64,000 nucleotides of DNA, taken from Thermococcus profundus (lineage in GTDB: Archaea > Methanobacteriota_B > Thermococci > Thermococcales > Thermococcaceae). The stretch spans positions 124,001-188,000 of the forward strand of contig NZ_CP014862.1 in assembly GCF_002214585.1 (NCBI RefSeq). Reading direction: 5' to 3'. Position numbers and translations under genes: made by a program. Below the pieces are notes generated by a model, which had not been told where the DNA came from, did no database searches, and saw nothing but the letters and a program-made list of their open reading frames with translations. This document shows positions 53,716 to 62,892 of the stretch, piece by piece. Within the stretch, counting starts at the first letter, position 1. Every line of letters begins with the position of its first letter.

Positions 53716-53907
53716 CTATATCCCCCCTTGAGGAATGTTGTATAATCATTGTCATTAATGGCATATCAACTTTTCGGTTTCTCAATATTGAACTTGACCG
53801 TAGAAAACAATGCTTACGTTTAGCTGGAGCAGGTTGGGGAGATCTGAGAAGAATTGAGATAAGCCGTAGATAAGAGATAAAAGAGCGAAAATTAGGGATT
53901 AGAGACT

Positions 53908-55548
53908 TCAGTCGAGGTCGCTTCCGAAGTCGTTGCTTCCTCCGCCCTCGCCGCCCTTGTCCTTCTCGAGCTTGCTGGCGGCGATGACGTCGTCGATTCT
54001 GAGGATCATTATAGCTGCTTCGCTGGCGCTCTTGATGGCCTGCTTGGTCACCCTGACCGGAGCTATAACTCCGCGCTCCATCATGTCGGCTGGCTCGCCC
54101 TCGAAGACGTCGACACCGACGGTCGGTCCCTTCTCCTTGTGGGCGGCGATGACCTTCACGAGGGTCTCGATCGGGTCGAGACCGGCGTTCTCGGCGAGCG
54201 TCCTCGGGATGACCTTGAGGGCCTCTGCGAAGTTCTCTATGGCGAGAGCCTCCTTGCCGCCGACCTCCTTGGCGTACTCGTCGAGCTTGATGCTGAGCTC
54301 GATCTCCGGAGCACCGCCAGCTGCCACGATCTTGCCGTCCTCGACGATGTCCTTGACGACCTTGACGGCATCCTCGAGGGCCCTCTCAACCTCGTCAACG
54401 ACGTGCTCGGTACCGCCGCGGATGAGTATGGTTACCGCCTTCGGGTTCTTGCAGCCCTCAACGAAGATCATGTTCTCGCCAGCTACTTTCCTCTGCTCGA
54501 CGAGCTCGGCCTCACCGAGGTCCTCCGGGGTGAGGTCGCGGACGTTGGTGACGATCTTGGCTCCGGTGGCCTTGGCGAGCTTCTCCATGTCGCTCTTCTT
54601 GACCCTTCTAACGGCCATTATGCCGTACTTGGCGAGGTAGTGCTGGGCAAGGTCATCAATACCCTTCTGGACGAACACGACGTTAGCTCCAACCTCCTTG
54701 ATCTTGTCGACCATCTCGCGGAGCATCCTCTCCTCCTGCTCGAGGAAGGCCTGGAGCTGGTCCGGGCTGGTGATCCTGATCTCGGCGTCGGTTTCGGTCT
54801 CCTTAACCTCAAGGGCCTCGTTGATGAGGGCGATCTTAGCCCCCTCGACCCTCTTGGGCATGCCTGGGTGGACGACCTCCTTGTCGATGACGACACCCTT
54901 GATGAGCTGAGTGTCGCTGACGGCACCGCCTTCCTTCTTCTCGAACTTGATGTTGTCGAGGTCGACCTTGTAGCGGCCGTCGACCTTCTCGGCGACCTGC
55001 TTGACGGCCTCAACGGCTATCTCAGCCAGGTACTCCCTCTCCTCCTCGGCGGCCTTTCCGGTGATTGAGGTGACGGCGGCCTTCTTGAGGATCTCCTTGT
55101 CCTCCACGTCAACCTCCTTGGCTATCTCGTCGAGGATTTCCTGGGCCTTCTCTGCTGCGAGAGCGTATCCCTTGATGACGATGCTCGGGTGGATGTTCTG
55201 GTCGAGTAACTCCTCAGCCTTCCTGAGGAGCTCGCCAGCGATAACAACGGCAGTAGTAGTACCATCACCAGCCTCCTTGTCCTGAGTCTTAGCAACCTCA
55301 ACCATCATCTTAGCAGCAGGGTGCTGGATGTCCATCTCGTCGAGTATTGTGGCACCGTCGTTGGTGATGACGATGTCGCCGAGGCTGTCGACGAGCATTT
55401 TGTCCATTCCCTTTGGACCGAGGGTGGTTCTAACGGTCTCGGCTATGATCCTAGCGGCAAGAATGTTGAGCCTCTGGGCGTCCCTACCAACGTACCTCTG
55501 AGTCCCCTCAGGCAGAATAACAACCGGCTGGCCTGCAAGCTGGGCCAT
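53908..55548 (-). CDS. ths: thermosome (group II chaperonin) subunit
   Basis: An archaeal chaperonin subunit of 546 residues. Seen: ATP-site motifs [48 protein letters not shown] and the late GVDVFEG. The protein ends in a Gly/Asp/Ser-rich tail ([15 protein letters not shown]) that lies inside the folding cavity. Thermococcus has two subunits, one cold- and one heat-induced; the tail and length fit the heat-inducible type, but I did not compare paralogues. A TATA box at 55634-55646 and a leader of ~65 bases with GGTGAGGGG precede the ATG. Confidence 0.95.
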   Translation of the reverse strand: MAQLAGQPVVILPEGTQRYVGRDAQRLNILAARIIAETVRTTLGPKGMDKMLVDSLGDIVITNDGATILDEMDIQHPAAKMMVEVAKTQDKEAGDGTTTAVVIAGELLRKAEELLDQNIHPSIVIKGYALAAEKAQEILDEIAKEVDVEDKEILKKAAVTSITGKAAEEEREYLAEIAVEAVKQVAEKVDGRYKVDLDNIKFEKKEGGAVSDTQLIKGVVIDKEVVHPGMPKRVEGAKIALINEALEVKETETDAEIRITSPDQLQAFLEQEERMLREMVDKIKEVGANVVFVQKGIDDLAQHYLAKYGIMAVRRVKKSDMEKLAKATGAKIVTNVRDLTPEDLGEAELVEQRKVAGENMIFVEGCKNPKAVTILIRGGTEHVVDEVERALEDAVKVVKDIVEDGKIVAAGGAPEIELSIKLDEYAKEVGGKEALAIENFAEALKVIPRTLAENAGLDPIETLVKVIAAHKEKGPTVGVDVFEGEPADMMERGVIAPVRVTKQAIKSASEAAIMILRIDDVIAASKLEKDKGGEGGGSNDFGSDLD

Positions 55549-55633
55549 CTCCCCTCACCCCCCTTTTCATCTTTTTTTAGGTGGGGAAATGTTTTAGTTA
55601 CAATTAGTGTTTCCGGGGAATGGTTCCTTTGCT

Positions 55634-55646
55634 CTATTTATAAAGT
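55634..55646 (-). promoter_or_regulatory. thermosome TATA box
   Basis: Minus-strand reading ACTTTATAAATAG, about 90 bases upstream of the ATG and less than 30 bases after the nrdG stop. Transcript start predicted near 55612. Heat-shock regulators of Thermococcales bind near such sites, but no known operator could be recognised with certainty. Confidence 0.6.
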
Positions 55647-55661
55647 TTTCGGTGGATGTAC

Positions 55662-56375
55662 CTACTCTGAGAAATCGTTCACGTGGACCTTAATCCCAAT
55701 TTCTGTTAGTTTTTCTTTGAGCTTTTCTACCTCTTCTCCGGGCCAGCAGTGCTCAGAGCACCATGCACCATCTCTTGGGCTGGTTAAAGGTGCGCCCACC
55801 AGAGGGTTAAGGACAACGTAAAAGTCCGTTCTTACATGTTTCAGACCCTCTTCTATCCACGGCCACTGCTCGAACCCTCTGGCCACTGGTATTCTGAGCT
55901 CCAAGGGGATACCATAATCAGAAACCAAGTCAAGACCTCTAAGGAAAAGCTCCCAGAGATGCTTCGAGGCTTCTTGAGGAAGTCCATAGAGCTCCTGGGG
56001 TGGGGCCTTCAGGTCGGTCGCTATGTGGTCAACGAATTCGGCTTTTAGGAGTCTCTCCATGGGGCCTACAAGAGTGAGGTTGGTGTTCAGGCTGATCGGG
56101 AGGAGTTCCTCGGATTCTGCGAGCAGGGATGAGAGCTCAGCCCACTGCATCAGGGGCTCGCCGCCGGTTATGTGGAAGTAGTCCACGAGGAATGAGCTTG
56201 AAGATAGCTCATCCAGTAATGTCACTCTATCGAGGGGGAGGCAATCCCTACCTTCCGCTACCCGCCAGTTGTGGCAGAATGGGCACTTCAGGTTGCAGCC
56301 GCAGAGCCAGAGGGTAAAGGTCACCTTTCCGTGTACATCGACCATGCTGACAGTCTTCCAGCCACTTGTGAGCAT
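55662..56375 (-). CDS. nrdG: anaerobic ribonucleotide reductase activase NrdG
   Basis: A 237-residue radical SAM activase. The cluster motif is CNLKCPFC within LWLCGCNLKCPFCHNWRV near residue 30, followed by YFHITGGEPLMQW. It generates the glycyl radical on NrdD. A CSEHCWPGEE segment near the C-terminus is extra relative to short NrdG proteins. It follows nrdD by ~30 bases on the same strand, a two-gene operon. Confidence 0.9.
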   Translation of the reverse strand: MLTSGWKTVSMVDVHGKVTFTLWLCGCNLKCPFCHNWRVAEGRDCLPLDRVTLLDELSSSSFLVDYFHITGGEPLMQWAELSSLLAESEELLPISLNTNLTLVGPMERLLKAEFVDHIATDLKAPPQELYGLPQEASKHLWELFLRGLDLVSDYGIPLELRIPVARGFEQWPWIEEGLKHVRTDFYVVLNPLVGAPLTSPRDGAWCSEHCWPGEEVEKLKEKLTEIGIKVHVNDFSE

Positions 56376-56405
56376 TGAATCACCTCCAAAAAAGGAATAA
56401 GGACA

Positions 56406-58247
56406 TCAGGAAGAGTAGTGTCTCCTGCTCCAGAACTCCCTCTTTCTGTAGGGGTTCCAGTTCTTGAGTGGGCGGTAGTAGCCAATGATCCTACTCCAGA
56501 TCTCAACGTCTTCGCTTCCGCAGTAAAGGCAAGCCGTGTGGAGTCCTGTTGAGGATCTTCCGCAGGCATTGCAGACAGTTATTGCCGGTGTGTAGCTCCA
56601 GTAGACGAGCTTGGTCCTTAGGAGCCTCTTTGTGAGCTTCGCTAGTGCTTCAGGATCGGGTTCCTCTCCGAGGAAGATGTGCATCATGACCCCACCGGTG
56701 AAGCTCCCCTGAACTTCTTCTTCGATCCTTATCCTGTCGGCTAGCTCAATCGGACCGTAGTAGGGGGCGATGCTCGTTGAGTATATGGGATTCTCAGGGT
56801 CGTCGAGGTAGTCCTTCAGCTCCGGGAACTCGCGCAGGTCCTTGATGGCGAGCTTTGCAGCGGCGCTCTCTCCTGGGACTTCCTCAACGTTCCACGGCGT
56901 TCCATTCTCCCTCATCCACTCCCTCGCTTTTTCAACCGCGAACTCCACCATTCTCTTCATCAGCTTCGCGGCCTTTGTCCACTCTGACCTTGAGCCTTCC
57001 CTCCACAGATCAGGCTCGTTGAGGTATATGGCGGCCGCCTCCGGGAGGCCGAGAATTCCGATGGTGTTGAAGTGGCTGGACGGGAACTCCTCCAGATAAG
57101 TGTGTATCATACTGTACATCTCGCGGTAGTTCGTTAGTAGCCTTACGTATCTCTCTCTGAACCAGTCTGTGGTTTTCCTGACGGTTTCGAGAAGGTTAGC
57201 GTACTCCTCCCAGAACTTATCGTCATCCCCTGCCTTCAGTGCCAGCCGTGGCAGGTTCACGGTTGTGACGTTCACTGAACCCGTTATATCTGGCATCGCC
57301 CAGAGGCCTCCAAAGCGCTGCCTCTCAAGCCGCTCCATGACCTCTTCCTCGGCGCTCTTGGAGGAAGCGCTGAATGCAAAGGCGAACTCCCTCTTGTCTA
57401 TGTTTATCCTGCAACACATCGAGTAGCTCGCATCTGGATCAACTACGTTTGTGTTGAGCCAGTAGAAGCTCCCCCTCTTAGCCGCCGTGTTGAAAACTGC
57501 CTCGAACACCTCAGGATCGTTCCAGAGCATCTTGGCGGTTCCCATTATTGTTGGTATCGGGAATGTGAATGGCTGACCCTTCGCATCCCCTTCCCTGAGT
57601 ACATCGATTAAAGCCAAGAAGAACTCCTTGGCTTCCCTCTCGTAATCTCCGAGCGGTTCCACTTCCCTCCCATCATAAACCGCCATATCCCCGGTGAGCA
57701 TCTCCTTGGGGGCATCAAGCGTCACCGTGAAGTTGGTGAACGGCGTCTGCATCCCGACCCTGCTCGGGTAGTTGAGATTGTAGACGAGCCTCTGAACCTG
57801 CTGGCGTATCTTCTCCCTGCTTAGGCCGTCCCTTCTTATGAAAGGTCCCGCGTACCACTCAACGCTAGACAGGGCTTGGGCGCCGCTAAAGTAGTGCTGC
57901 ATAGTGATTAAATAGTTCGCTATGTGGTCAACGTATGTGTCGAAGTGCCTCGCTGGCCTTGACGTTATTGTGGGCGTTCTCAGACCCTTCTTTAACATCC
58001 TCGATGTGCTGTGGCCGGTACAGTATGGTATGTAGATGCTGTAAGGGAGTTTATGAATGTAGATGTCACCTGAGAAATGTGCTTTTCTCCCATTCTCCGG
58101 AACTAGAGTGACGCTCTCCTTCAGGGCTTCTTCCATAACGTAGGCAAAGAACCCCGTTGGACCAGGGTAGCGATTGGCGTTTTCAAGTACATCCAGGCTT
58201 TCCCAGCCTGCGTATTCACGGATAATATCTTTTTTAACGGTCTCCAT
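56406..58247 (-). CDS. nrdD: anaerobic ribonucleoside-triphosphate reductase NrdD
   Basis: The oxygen-sensitive ribonucleotide reductase, 613 residues, making dNTPs by a glycyl-radical mechanism. Seen: IPYCTGHSTSRMLKKGL and SMCCRINIDKREFAFAFS with active-site cysteines, VNVTTVNLPRLALKA, the C-terminal zinc site CNACGRSSTGLHTACLYCG, and the glycyl loop RIIGYYRPLKNWN with the radical Gly. There is no N-terminal ATP-cone of usual length. Start at Met 58247 after AGGTG; an upstream TTG at 58256 is less likely. The promoter region carries repeats (58248-58548). Confidence 0.94.
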   Translation of the reverse strand: METVKKDIIREYAGWESLDVLENANRYPGPTGFFAYVMEEALKESVTLVPENGRKAHFSGDIYIHKLPYSIYIPYCTGHSTSRMLKKGLRTPTITSRPARHFDTYVDHIANYLITMQHYFSGAQALSSVEWYAGPFIRRDGLSREKIRQQVQRLVYNLNYPSRVGMQTPFTNFTVTLDAPKEMLTGDMAVYDGREVEPLGDYEREAKEFFLALIDVLREGDAKGQPFTFPIPTIMGTAKMLWNDPEVFEAVFNTAAKRGSFYWLNTNVVDPDASYSMCCRINIDKREFAFAFSASSKSAEEEVMERLERQRFGGLWAMPDITGSVNVTTVNLPRLALKAGDDDKFWEEYANLLETVRKTTDWFRERYVRLLTNYREMYSMIHTYLEEFPSSHFNTIGILGLPEAAAIYLNEPDLWREGSRSEWTKAAKLMKRMVEFAVEKAREWMRENGTPWNVEEVPGESAAAKLAIKDLREFPELKDYLDDPENPIYSTSIAPYYGPIELADRIRIEEEVQGSFTGGVMMHIFLGEEPDPEALAKLTKRLLRTKLVYWSYTPAITVCNACGRSSTGLHTACLYCGSEDVEIWSRIIGYYRPLKNWNPYRKREFWSRRHYSS

Positions 58248-58548
58248 TTTCAACACCTGGATAATTTATCCAATTGGAATGAACGAGAGTGTGGTTATAA
58301 CTGTTGCCATTGGATGAATGGTCACCTCTGCAAAAACAATGTCTTTATATGGATAAATTGTTCACTAAGTTCAGTTAATTACTGTTTGTTGTGCAACTTA
58401 AAATGACCAAGAGATATTCTTATCAGACAAATTACGCCAAAATTTTGGTATCTATTCAATATTGATTCTAAATATTTTGGCGAAATGTCCCTAGTTTATA
58501 AAGCATAGCTTTTTAACCCCTCTTCTGAGATAGGCCCGGTGGTCAAGA
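58248..58548. promoter_or_regulatory. divergent intergenic region nrdD / TPR gene
   Basis: A+T-rich, non-coding. On the nrdD side: TATA-like ATATAAAG (58345-58352, minus strand), a half-site GGATAA beside it (58351-58356), and the perfect inverted repeat GGATAATTTATCC (58259-58271) overlapping CCAATTGG (58270-58277), just upstream of the nrdD start. On the other side, TTTATAAAG near 58496-58504 is the likely TATA box of the TPR gene. Confidence 0.5.
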
Positions 58549-59574
58549 ATGAGTGAAATGAAATTCGAATGGGAAAATGCACTCAAAGAGAAAGACTGTG
58601 AGAAGCTCCTTGAGCTCTTTGACGATTACTTTGACTCCATAGAGGACGAGGAGACCCTCAGGAAGGAGCTGGAGAGGGTGAAAGAGGTTGCCGTTGAGTG
58701 CGAAGACCCCTACGACCTGGCCCATGAGATAGCCCACGTCTACGCGTACCTCGACGATATCGATGGAGGTATAGAGCTCTACAAGAAACTCGTCGAGCTG
58801 AAGAAAGACGATCCGGAGGAATATGCAACGGCGCTATACTACCTCGCCGACGCATACGAGCACTTTGGAATGCCCGAGAAGGCTATAGAGACATATCAGA
58901 AGCTCCTCCAGCATGAAGAGAACGTCCTGAAGAACGAGAAGGAGATAGGCCTTACCCTTGCCAACTTGGCCGTCAACTACGACGAGCTTGGAGAGACTGA
59001 GAAGGCGGTAGAGCTGATGGAGCGCGCTAGGGAGATTTTTGAGCGCCTTAACGACGAGAAGAACCATATGATAAGCCTCCTTGATCTTGCCCACTTTAAG
59101 TACGAGCTGGGCGAATACGACGAGGCCGAGGCCCTGATAAAAGAAGTCCTCAGGAGCCCGAGGGACGACGAGGTTGAGATAAACGCCAGGCTTATTGAGG
59201 CCGAGATATGGGCGGGCAGGGAAGAGTACGGGAGGGCGTTTAAGGCGCTCCGCGATGCCCTGATAAAGGCGATAAACGTGAACGACGACATCTTTGGGCT
59301 GGTTTTTGATACCCTCGTTGACTTCATCGAGGGGCTCTTCAATGAGGGCTCCTACAACGTCGTTGCGGAGAACATGAAGGCCTTTAAGGAGCTCTTTGAG
59401 GACGATACCGCGTACTTTTTCGAGGCAATAGCAGAGTTAGCACGCTGGAAGGCTGGAGATGGGGAGGCAAAGAAGCGCTTCGACGAGCTCTACGCTAAGA
59501 TCGAGAACGAGGAGCTAAGGGAGATCCTTGACGAGTGGAAGAGGCCGAAGCTGACTCTGGAGCTGGGCTTTTAA
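58549..59574 (+). CDS. TPR-repeat protein
   Basis: A 341-residue acidic all-helical protein of tetratricopeptide repeats. Recognisable units: ATALYYLADAYEHFGMPEKA, LANLAVNYDELGETEKAVEL and LLDLAHFKYELGEYDEAEAL, with the TPR Trp/Gly/Tyr pattern. The N-terminal ~60 residues and C-terminal ~90 are also helical. TPR proteins mediate protein-protein contacts; the partner is not known. Start Met 58549 follows GGTGGTC. It is a single gene between nrdD and a short unassigned gap. Confidence 0.85.
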   Translation: MSEMKFEWENALKEKDCEKLLELFDDYFDSIEDEETLRKELERVKEVAVECEDPYDLAHEIAHVYAYLDDIDGGIELYKKLVELKKDDPEEYATALYYLADAYEHFGMPEKAIETYQKLLQHEENVLKNEKEIGLTLANLAVNYDELGETEKAVELMERAREIFERLNDEKNHMISLLDLAHFKYELGEYDEAEALIKEVLRSPRDDEVEINARLIEAEIWAGREEYGRAFKALRDALIKAINVNDDIFGLVFDTLVDFIEGLFNEGSYNVVAENMKAFKELFEDDTAYFFEAIAELARWKAGDGEAKKRFDELYAKIENEELREILDEWKRPKLTLELGF

Positions 59575-59703
59575 TGCTCCTTCTTTTTACTATTATCTCC
59601 TGTTTTCCAGCAACTTGGTGACTTTTAGATGGGGATCCTGAAAAGCCAGAAGATTTTTGTATGCTTCAAAATGTGGAAAAACTGTTGTAGAGGGCAAAAG
59701 CCC

Positions 59704-59979
59704 TCAGATCCTCGAGACGGTCTCAACTTCGGCGCTCTCGACGTTCTCAACCTCACGGAAGATGTCGGCGACAGCGTCGTAGGAGTAGCCCTCTTCGTCC
59801 CTCCCGAGGACGTAGAACTTGAGGGCAACGAGGCCGAAGGCTATGGGTTCTCTCTCGACCTTCGCAAGGCCGTACTTCTCAGGGATGACTGCCTTGAGCT
59901 TCTCCTCGAGCTCGTCGAGGTTGACATCAGGGTCAGTCGGCATGACCTTTATAACACCAACTAAGTTGAAGTCGCTCAT
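59704..59979 (-). CDS. ef1b: translation elongation factor aEF-1beta
   Basis: A 91-residue guanine-nucleotide exchange factor for EF-1alpha: start MSDFNLVGVIKVMPTDPDVN, middle LKAVIPEKYGLAKVEREPIA, FGLVALKFYVLGRDEEGYS, end VESAEVETVSRI, matching the archaeal family in full length. The Met at 59979 follows GGAGGTGG. It lies 21 bases downstream of a zinc-ribbon gene on the same strand, and that pairing is common in Thermococcales. Confidence 0.95.
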   Translation of the reverse strand: MSDFNLVGVIKVMPTDPDVNLDELEEKLKAVIPEKYGLAKVEREPIAFGLVALKFYVLGRDEEGYSYDAVADIFREVENVESAEVETVSRI

Positions 59980-60000
59980 CTTTTCCACCTCCAGACTAAT

Positions 60001-60174
60001 TCACGGCCCCTCCCATCCGCACTTGGGGCACTTGTAGGGGACGCTTAGGACCCTGCAGGATTCGCAGCGCCAGATTATCTCCTCTCCGCAGTTCGGGCAG
60101 ACGAAGTGAGTGGCGTGCTCCCTAGGGGTTATCTCCTTTCCGCATGATGTGCATACGGGTATCTCGAACTTCAT
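60001..60174 (-). CDS. small zinc-ribbon protein upstream of aEF-1beta
   Basis: A 57-residue protein with four CxxC knuckles, enough for two zinc ribbons: [26 protein letters not shown] and CPKCGWEGP. It is of the HVO_2753-like small zinc-finger family. The Met at 60174 gives the family-type start (MKFEIPVC); a GTG at 60180 is an alternative because of the ribosome-site spacing. A TATA box (GATTTATAAAAG, 60238-60249) precedes it. Function probably RNA-related. Confidence 0.82.
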   Translation of the reverse strand: MKFEIPVCTSCGKEITPREHATHFVCPNCGEEIIWRCESCRVLSVPYKCPKCGWEGP

Positions 60175-60260
60175 CTCCACTGCGAACACCTCCAAGAAAG
60201 GTGTGGTTTTTACCCACTGCTCACCGTTCCGGGATAGCTTTTATAAATCTTTCGAAGGGC

Positions 60261-60309
60261 TCAGGAAACCTCGCGTCATCACAAAATCAGAAAGGAGAAC
60301 GCCAATCAT
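60261..60309 (-). ncRNA. candidate C/D box sRNA between lrp and zinc-ribbon genes
   Basis: Minus-strand order: degenerate C box ATGATTG (60309-60303), 12-nt guide (60302-60291), D' box CTGA (60290-60287), 4-nt spacer, C' box GTGATGA (60282-60276), 11-nt guide (60275-60265), D box CTGA (60264-60261). Box spacing fits archaeal C/D sRNAs, and the element fills an intergenic gap just downstream of the Lrp stop. The C box is imperfect and no good closing stem is seen. Confidence 0.4.
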
Positions 60310-60320
60310 CGCTCCTGCCC

Positions 60321-60773
60321 TCAGATCTCCTCCTTTATCGAAACGAAGGAGACCATAGTTACAGTCTGACCCACGCCCTTTATCTCCCTCAGCTTGTCTA
60401 TGACGATCCTTCCTATCTCCTCCGAGTTCCTGGCACGGACCTTTATTAGCAGATCCCACTCACCCGTTATTATGTGCACCTCGTAGACTCCATCGAGGGT
60501 TGCCACCTTTTTGGCGACCTCCCTCTGGTTGACACCTGATTCCGGGTCGTATCTGGCCAGGATGAACGCTGTTGTTCCGAGGTCGAGCTTTTTGTAGTTT
60601 GGCTTTATTGTGAACTTCTCTATCACGCCCTCGTCAACAAGCTTCCTTATCCTGTAGTGGACGGTTGTCCTGGGGATCTTAAGCTTCTTGCTCAGAGCCG
60701 CTATGTTCTCCCTTGCGTTTTTTCTCAGCTCTTCAAGCAGTCTCATGTCGATTTCATCAAGCTGTCCCGACAT
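60321..60773 (-). CDS. Lrp/AsnC-family transcriptional regulator
   Basis: A 150-residue one-domain-pair Lrp protein. N-terminal winged helix: DEIDMRLLEELRKNARENIA, then ALSKKLKIPRTTVHYRIRKL. The C-terminal RAM domain is VHIITGEWDLLIKVRARNSE, then VGQTVTMVSFVSIKEEI, expected to bind amino acids and drive octamer formation. The Met at 60773 begins the usual family N-terminus. It is single and its targets are unknown. Confidence 0.9.
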   Translation of the reverse strand: MSGQLDEIDMRLLEELRKNARENIAALSKKLKIPRTTVHYRIRKLVDEGVIEKFTIKPNYKKLDLGTTAFILARYDPESGVNQREVAKKVATLDGVYEVHIITGEWDLLIKVRARNSEEIGRIVIDKLREIKGVGQTVTMVSFVSIKEEI

Positions 60774-60832
60774 TTGGGATCCCGTCCCTGTCACCTGTCC
60801 AATTTTAATTTCTGTATTTTGGTTGTCTTCTG

Positions 60833-61387
60833 TTATTTAAGGTTTTCTTTTAGCCATGTGGCAAAGGCTTTCAGTGCCAAACCCCTGTGGGATATTCTGT
60901 TCTTCTCCTCCGTTGTCATTTCGGCAAAGGTTCTGTTGAATCCCACCGGTTTGAACACAGGATCAAAGCCAAAGCCCCCGCTTCCCCTGGGCTCCAGGGT
61001 TATCTCGCCGTCAACCCTGCCGGTGAAGAGGTGGAGCTCGCCGTCCCAGTAGGCTATAACGCTCCTGAAGTGGGCCCCTCTGTTCCCTGCCCCTTCCATC
61101 AGCTTGAGGATGCCGTCTATCCCGAGCGTTTTGTAGACGTATGCTGAGTACACCCCCGGAAAGCCCTTCAGGTGGTCGATGAAGAGGCCGGAGTCATCTA
61201 GGAAGAAAGGCCCGTCCACCCTCTCCGAGAGCCACTTTGCCCCGTACTCGGCCACCTCTTCTAGGGTATCTGCCTGTATCTCCGGATACGGGAGACGTAG
61301 CTGGTAGACCTCAACTCCAAGGGGCTTGAAGTACTTCCTTGCCTCTTCGACCTTCCCGGGGTTGGACGTTACAAAAGCTATCCTCAT
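60833..61387 (-). CDS. XTP/dITP diphosphatase (RdgB/HAM1 family)
   Basis: A 184-residue house-cleaning pyrophosphatase hydrolysing (d)ITP and XTP to monophosphates. Seen: [19 protein letters not shown] at the start with the SNPGK motif, [33 protein letters not shown] and [18 protein letters not shown], all family signatures. The Met at 61387 follows AGGTG. It lies between the Lrp gene and the DUF355-type gene, on the same strand. Confidence 0.94.
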   Translation of the reverse strand: MRIAFVTSNPGKVEEARKYFKPLGVEVYQLRLPYPEIQADTLEEVAEYGAKWLSERVDGPFFLDDSGLFIDHLKGFPGVYSAYVYKTLGIDGILKLMEGAGNRGAHFRSVIAYWDGELHLFTGRVDGEITLEPRGSGGFGFDPVFKPVGFNRTFAEMTTEEKNRISHRGLALKAFATWLKENLK

Positions 61388-61434
61388 TTTTGACACCTGA
61401 AAACTGGGGGAGAAAAGGGCTAAAAAACTTGCCC

Positions 61435-61923
61435 TCAGTCGATTTTGTAGCCGATCTTTTCAACGAGCTCGCGTCTCTCCGCCTTCTGTTCTTCCGTTTC
61501 AATCTTGTTGGCTGCTTTTCCGTCAACTACTCCGAGAACACTCCTCCCGAGTTCGGTTTCCGCGACTATCACCTGGAATGGGTTCTCGCTGGCTCCATAC
61601 ACCATTGCAACGGCGGGGTGGTTTTTCACCGTGTTGAGGACGTTTATTGGAAAGGCGCCTTTCATGAGGATAACGAAAACATGTCCGGCCCCTATCTTAA
61701 CCGCGTTTTTGGCGGCGAGCTCTTCTAGCTCCTTATCGTTGCCGGTGAAGCGCGTGAGCTGGGGTTTTGCCTCGTTCATCGCTATGCCGAACTTTATCCC
61801 CGGGACCGCCGTTAAGAGGGCCTTTGCCAGATCGTCAACGGTGAATATCGAGAAGTTGCCCTGGCCGATTATTACCTCGGCCCCCTCGGGCTTCTCAATG
61901 TCGACTACCTCTATCTTCACCAT
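61435..61923 (-). CDS. adenosine-specific kinase family protein (DUF355)
   Basis: A 162-residue protein of the PAE2307-like family once annotated as adenosine-specific kinase (PF04008). Seen: [60 protein letters not shown] and [20 protein letters not shown]. The biochemical role is unsettled. The Met at 61923 follows GGTGGTTGAG; the longer frame to 62076 is antisense to the next gene. Divergent from the frameshifted regulator, with 55 bases between starts. Confidence 0.85.
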   Translation of the reverse strand: MVKIEVVDIEKPEGAEVIIGQGNFSIFTVDDLAKALLTAVPGIKFGIAMNEAKPQLTRFTGNDKELEELAAKNAVKIGAGHVFVILMKGAFPINVLNTVKNHPAVAMVYGASENPFQVIVAETELGRSVLGVVDGKAANKIETEEQKAERRELVEKIGYKID

Positions 61924-61978
61924 CTCAACCACCGATAAAGATTTAATGTTTGTCGATTTTAACCTTTTCGTGAAGGCT

Positions 61979-62892
61979 ATGTCCGATGTTAATTGGGATG
62001 AAATAGAGTTCCTGGCCGATATTCTGAACAGGCATCCAATTGAAAGCCTTCGGAGAATAGCCGAGATCGAGGGCATTGATTACTACCGCCTCAAGCGCAT
62101 TTACGATAAGTACTATGGGAAGTACGTCACCGTTAATGCCATGTACAACATAAAGAGAATTGGGTTGAGAAGCTACATAGCTTTTCTCTCCGTTCCAAAA
62201 GAACGGCTTAGGGAGACCGCCATCAAACTCCGGAAGAACCCTTTTTTCTCCATGTGGACGCTCTTTTTGGGTTCAAAAACGGCATCTCCGCGATACTTCA
62301 CGTTCCCAAAGAGCAGGTTGGTCTTCTGGATCGGGTTATGGAGAAGTACTCCGACGACTACGAGTACTATGAGGTGAGGGGGTATCCTCCCTCCGGGGAC
62401 GACAACTTCGGAGAGTGGGATCTCCCCTACTCCTACGCCCTCCTTATGGACATACTCAAGTGGGATGCCAGAACGCCTTTGGTGGAGATATCGAGGCGCC
62501 TCGGAAAGAGCAGGCCTACGATAAGGTACATGATTGACAGGCTGATAAAGAGGGATATCCTTACCGGGTATGTAACCGCCATTGAATCTGAGGGATACGA
62601 CAGGGGGGTCATTGGAATAACGGGCGAACTTAACGAGGAGGTTTTGACCAAGTTCAAGGAGTACGAGGTTAACGTGGGGGTGCTCGTTGGGGGTGGCTAT
62701 CTAATAGAGTGGTACTTCTCATCTGAGGACGACCTCGCCGAGAAGCTCCTCGAGTTCAGCGACTATGTGGACCGGCTTGGGATAGAATATTTCGACGTCT
62801 TGGCAGATCTGGATGAGATGTACCCGGGTCAGAGGTTCTCTAGAATGGTTAGGAAAGATGGAAAGGGCTATCACTCAATACTGGACTTCTGA
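61979..62892 (+). pseudogene. two-winged-helix Lrp-like regulator, frame broken at T6
   Basis: Two overlapping frames together encode one ~304-residue regulator. Frame 1 (MSDVNWDEIEFLADILNRHP, then LKRIYDKYYGKYVTVNAMYN) covers 61979 to ~62248 and stops at 62377 in unrelated sequence. Frame 2 continues (HVDALFGFKNGISAILHVPK, second winged helix VEISRRLGKSRPTIRYMIDR) to 62892. The break is at a run of six Ts (62242-62247) followed by C; in the zero frame this reads U UUU UUC, a -1 slippery heptamer, and a -1 shift there joins the frames exactly. Either a programmed shift, a real inactivating deletion, or a sequencing error. It overlaps the end of the SPASM gene. Confidence 0.75.

Noticed and set aside
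54139-55068. Plus-strand frame of 309 codons, Leu/Asp-rich, opposite the thermosome
   Set aside because: Codon-bias shadow of the chaperonin gene (Leu-Asp-Val repetition reflects antisense of GAG/GTC/AAG codons).
61505-61978. Upstream extension of the frameshifted regulator by 158 codons
   Set aside because: Entirely antisense to the DUF355-type gene; the regulator begins at the Met at 61979.
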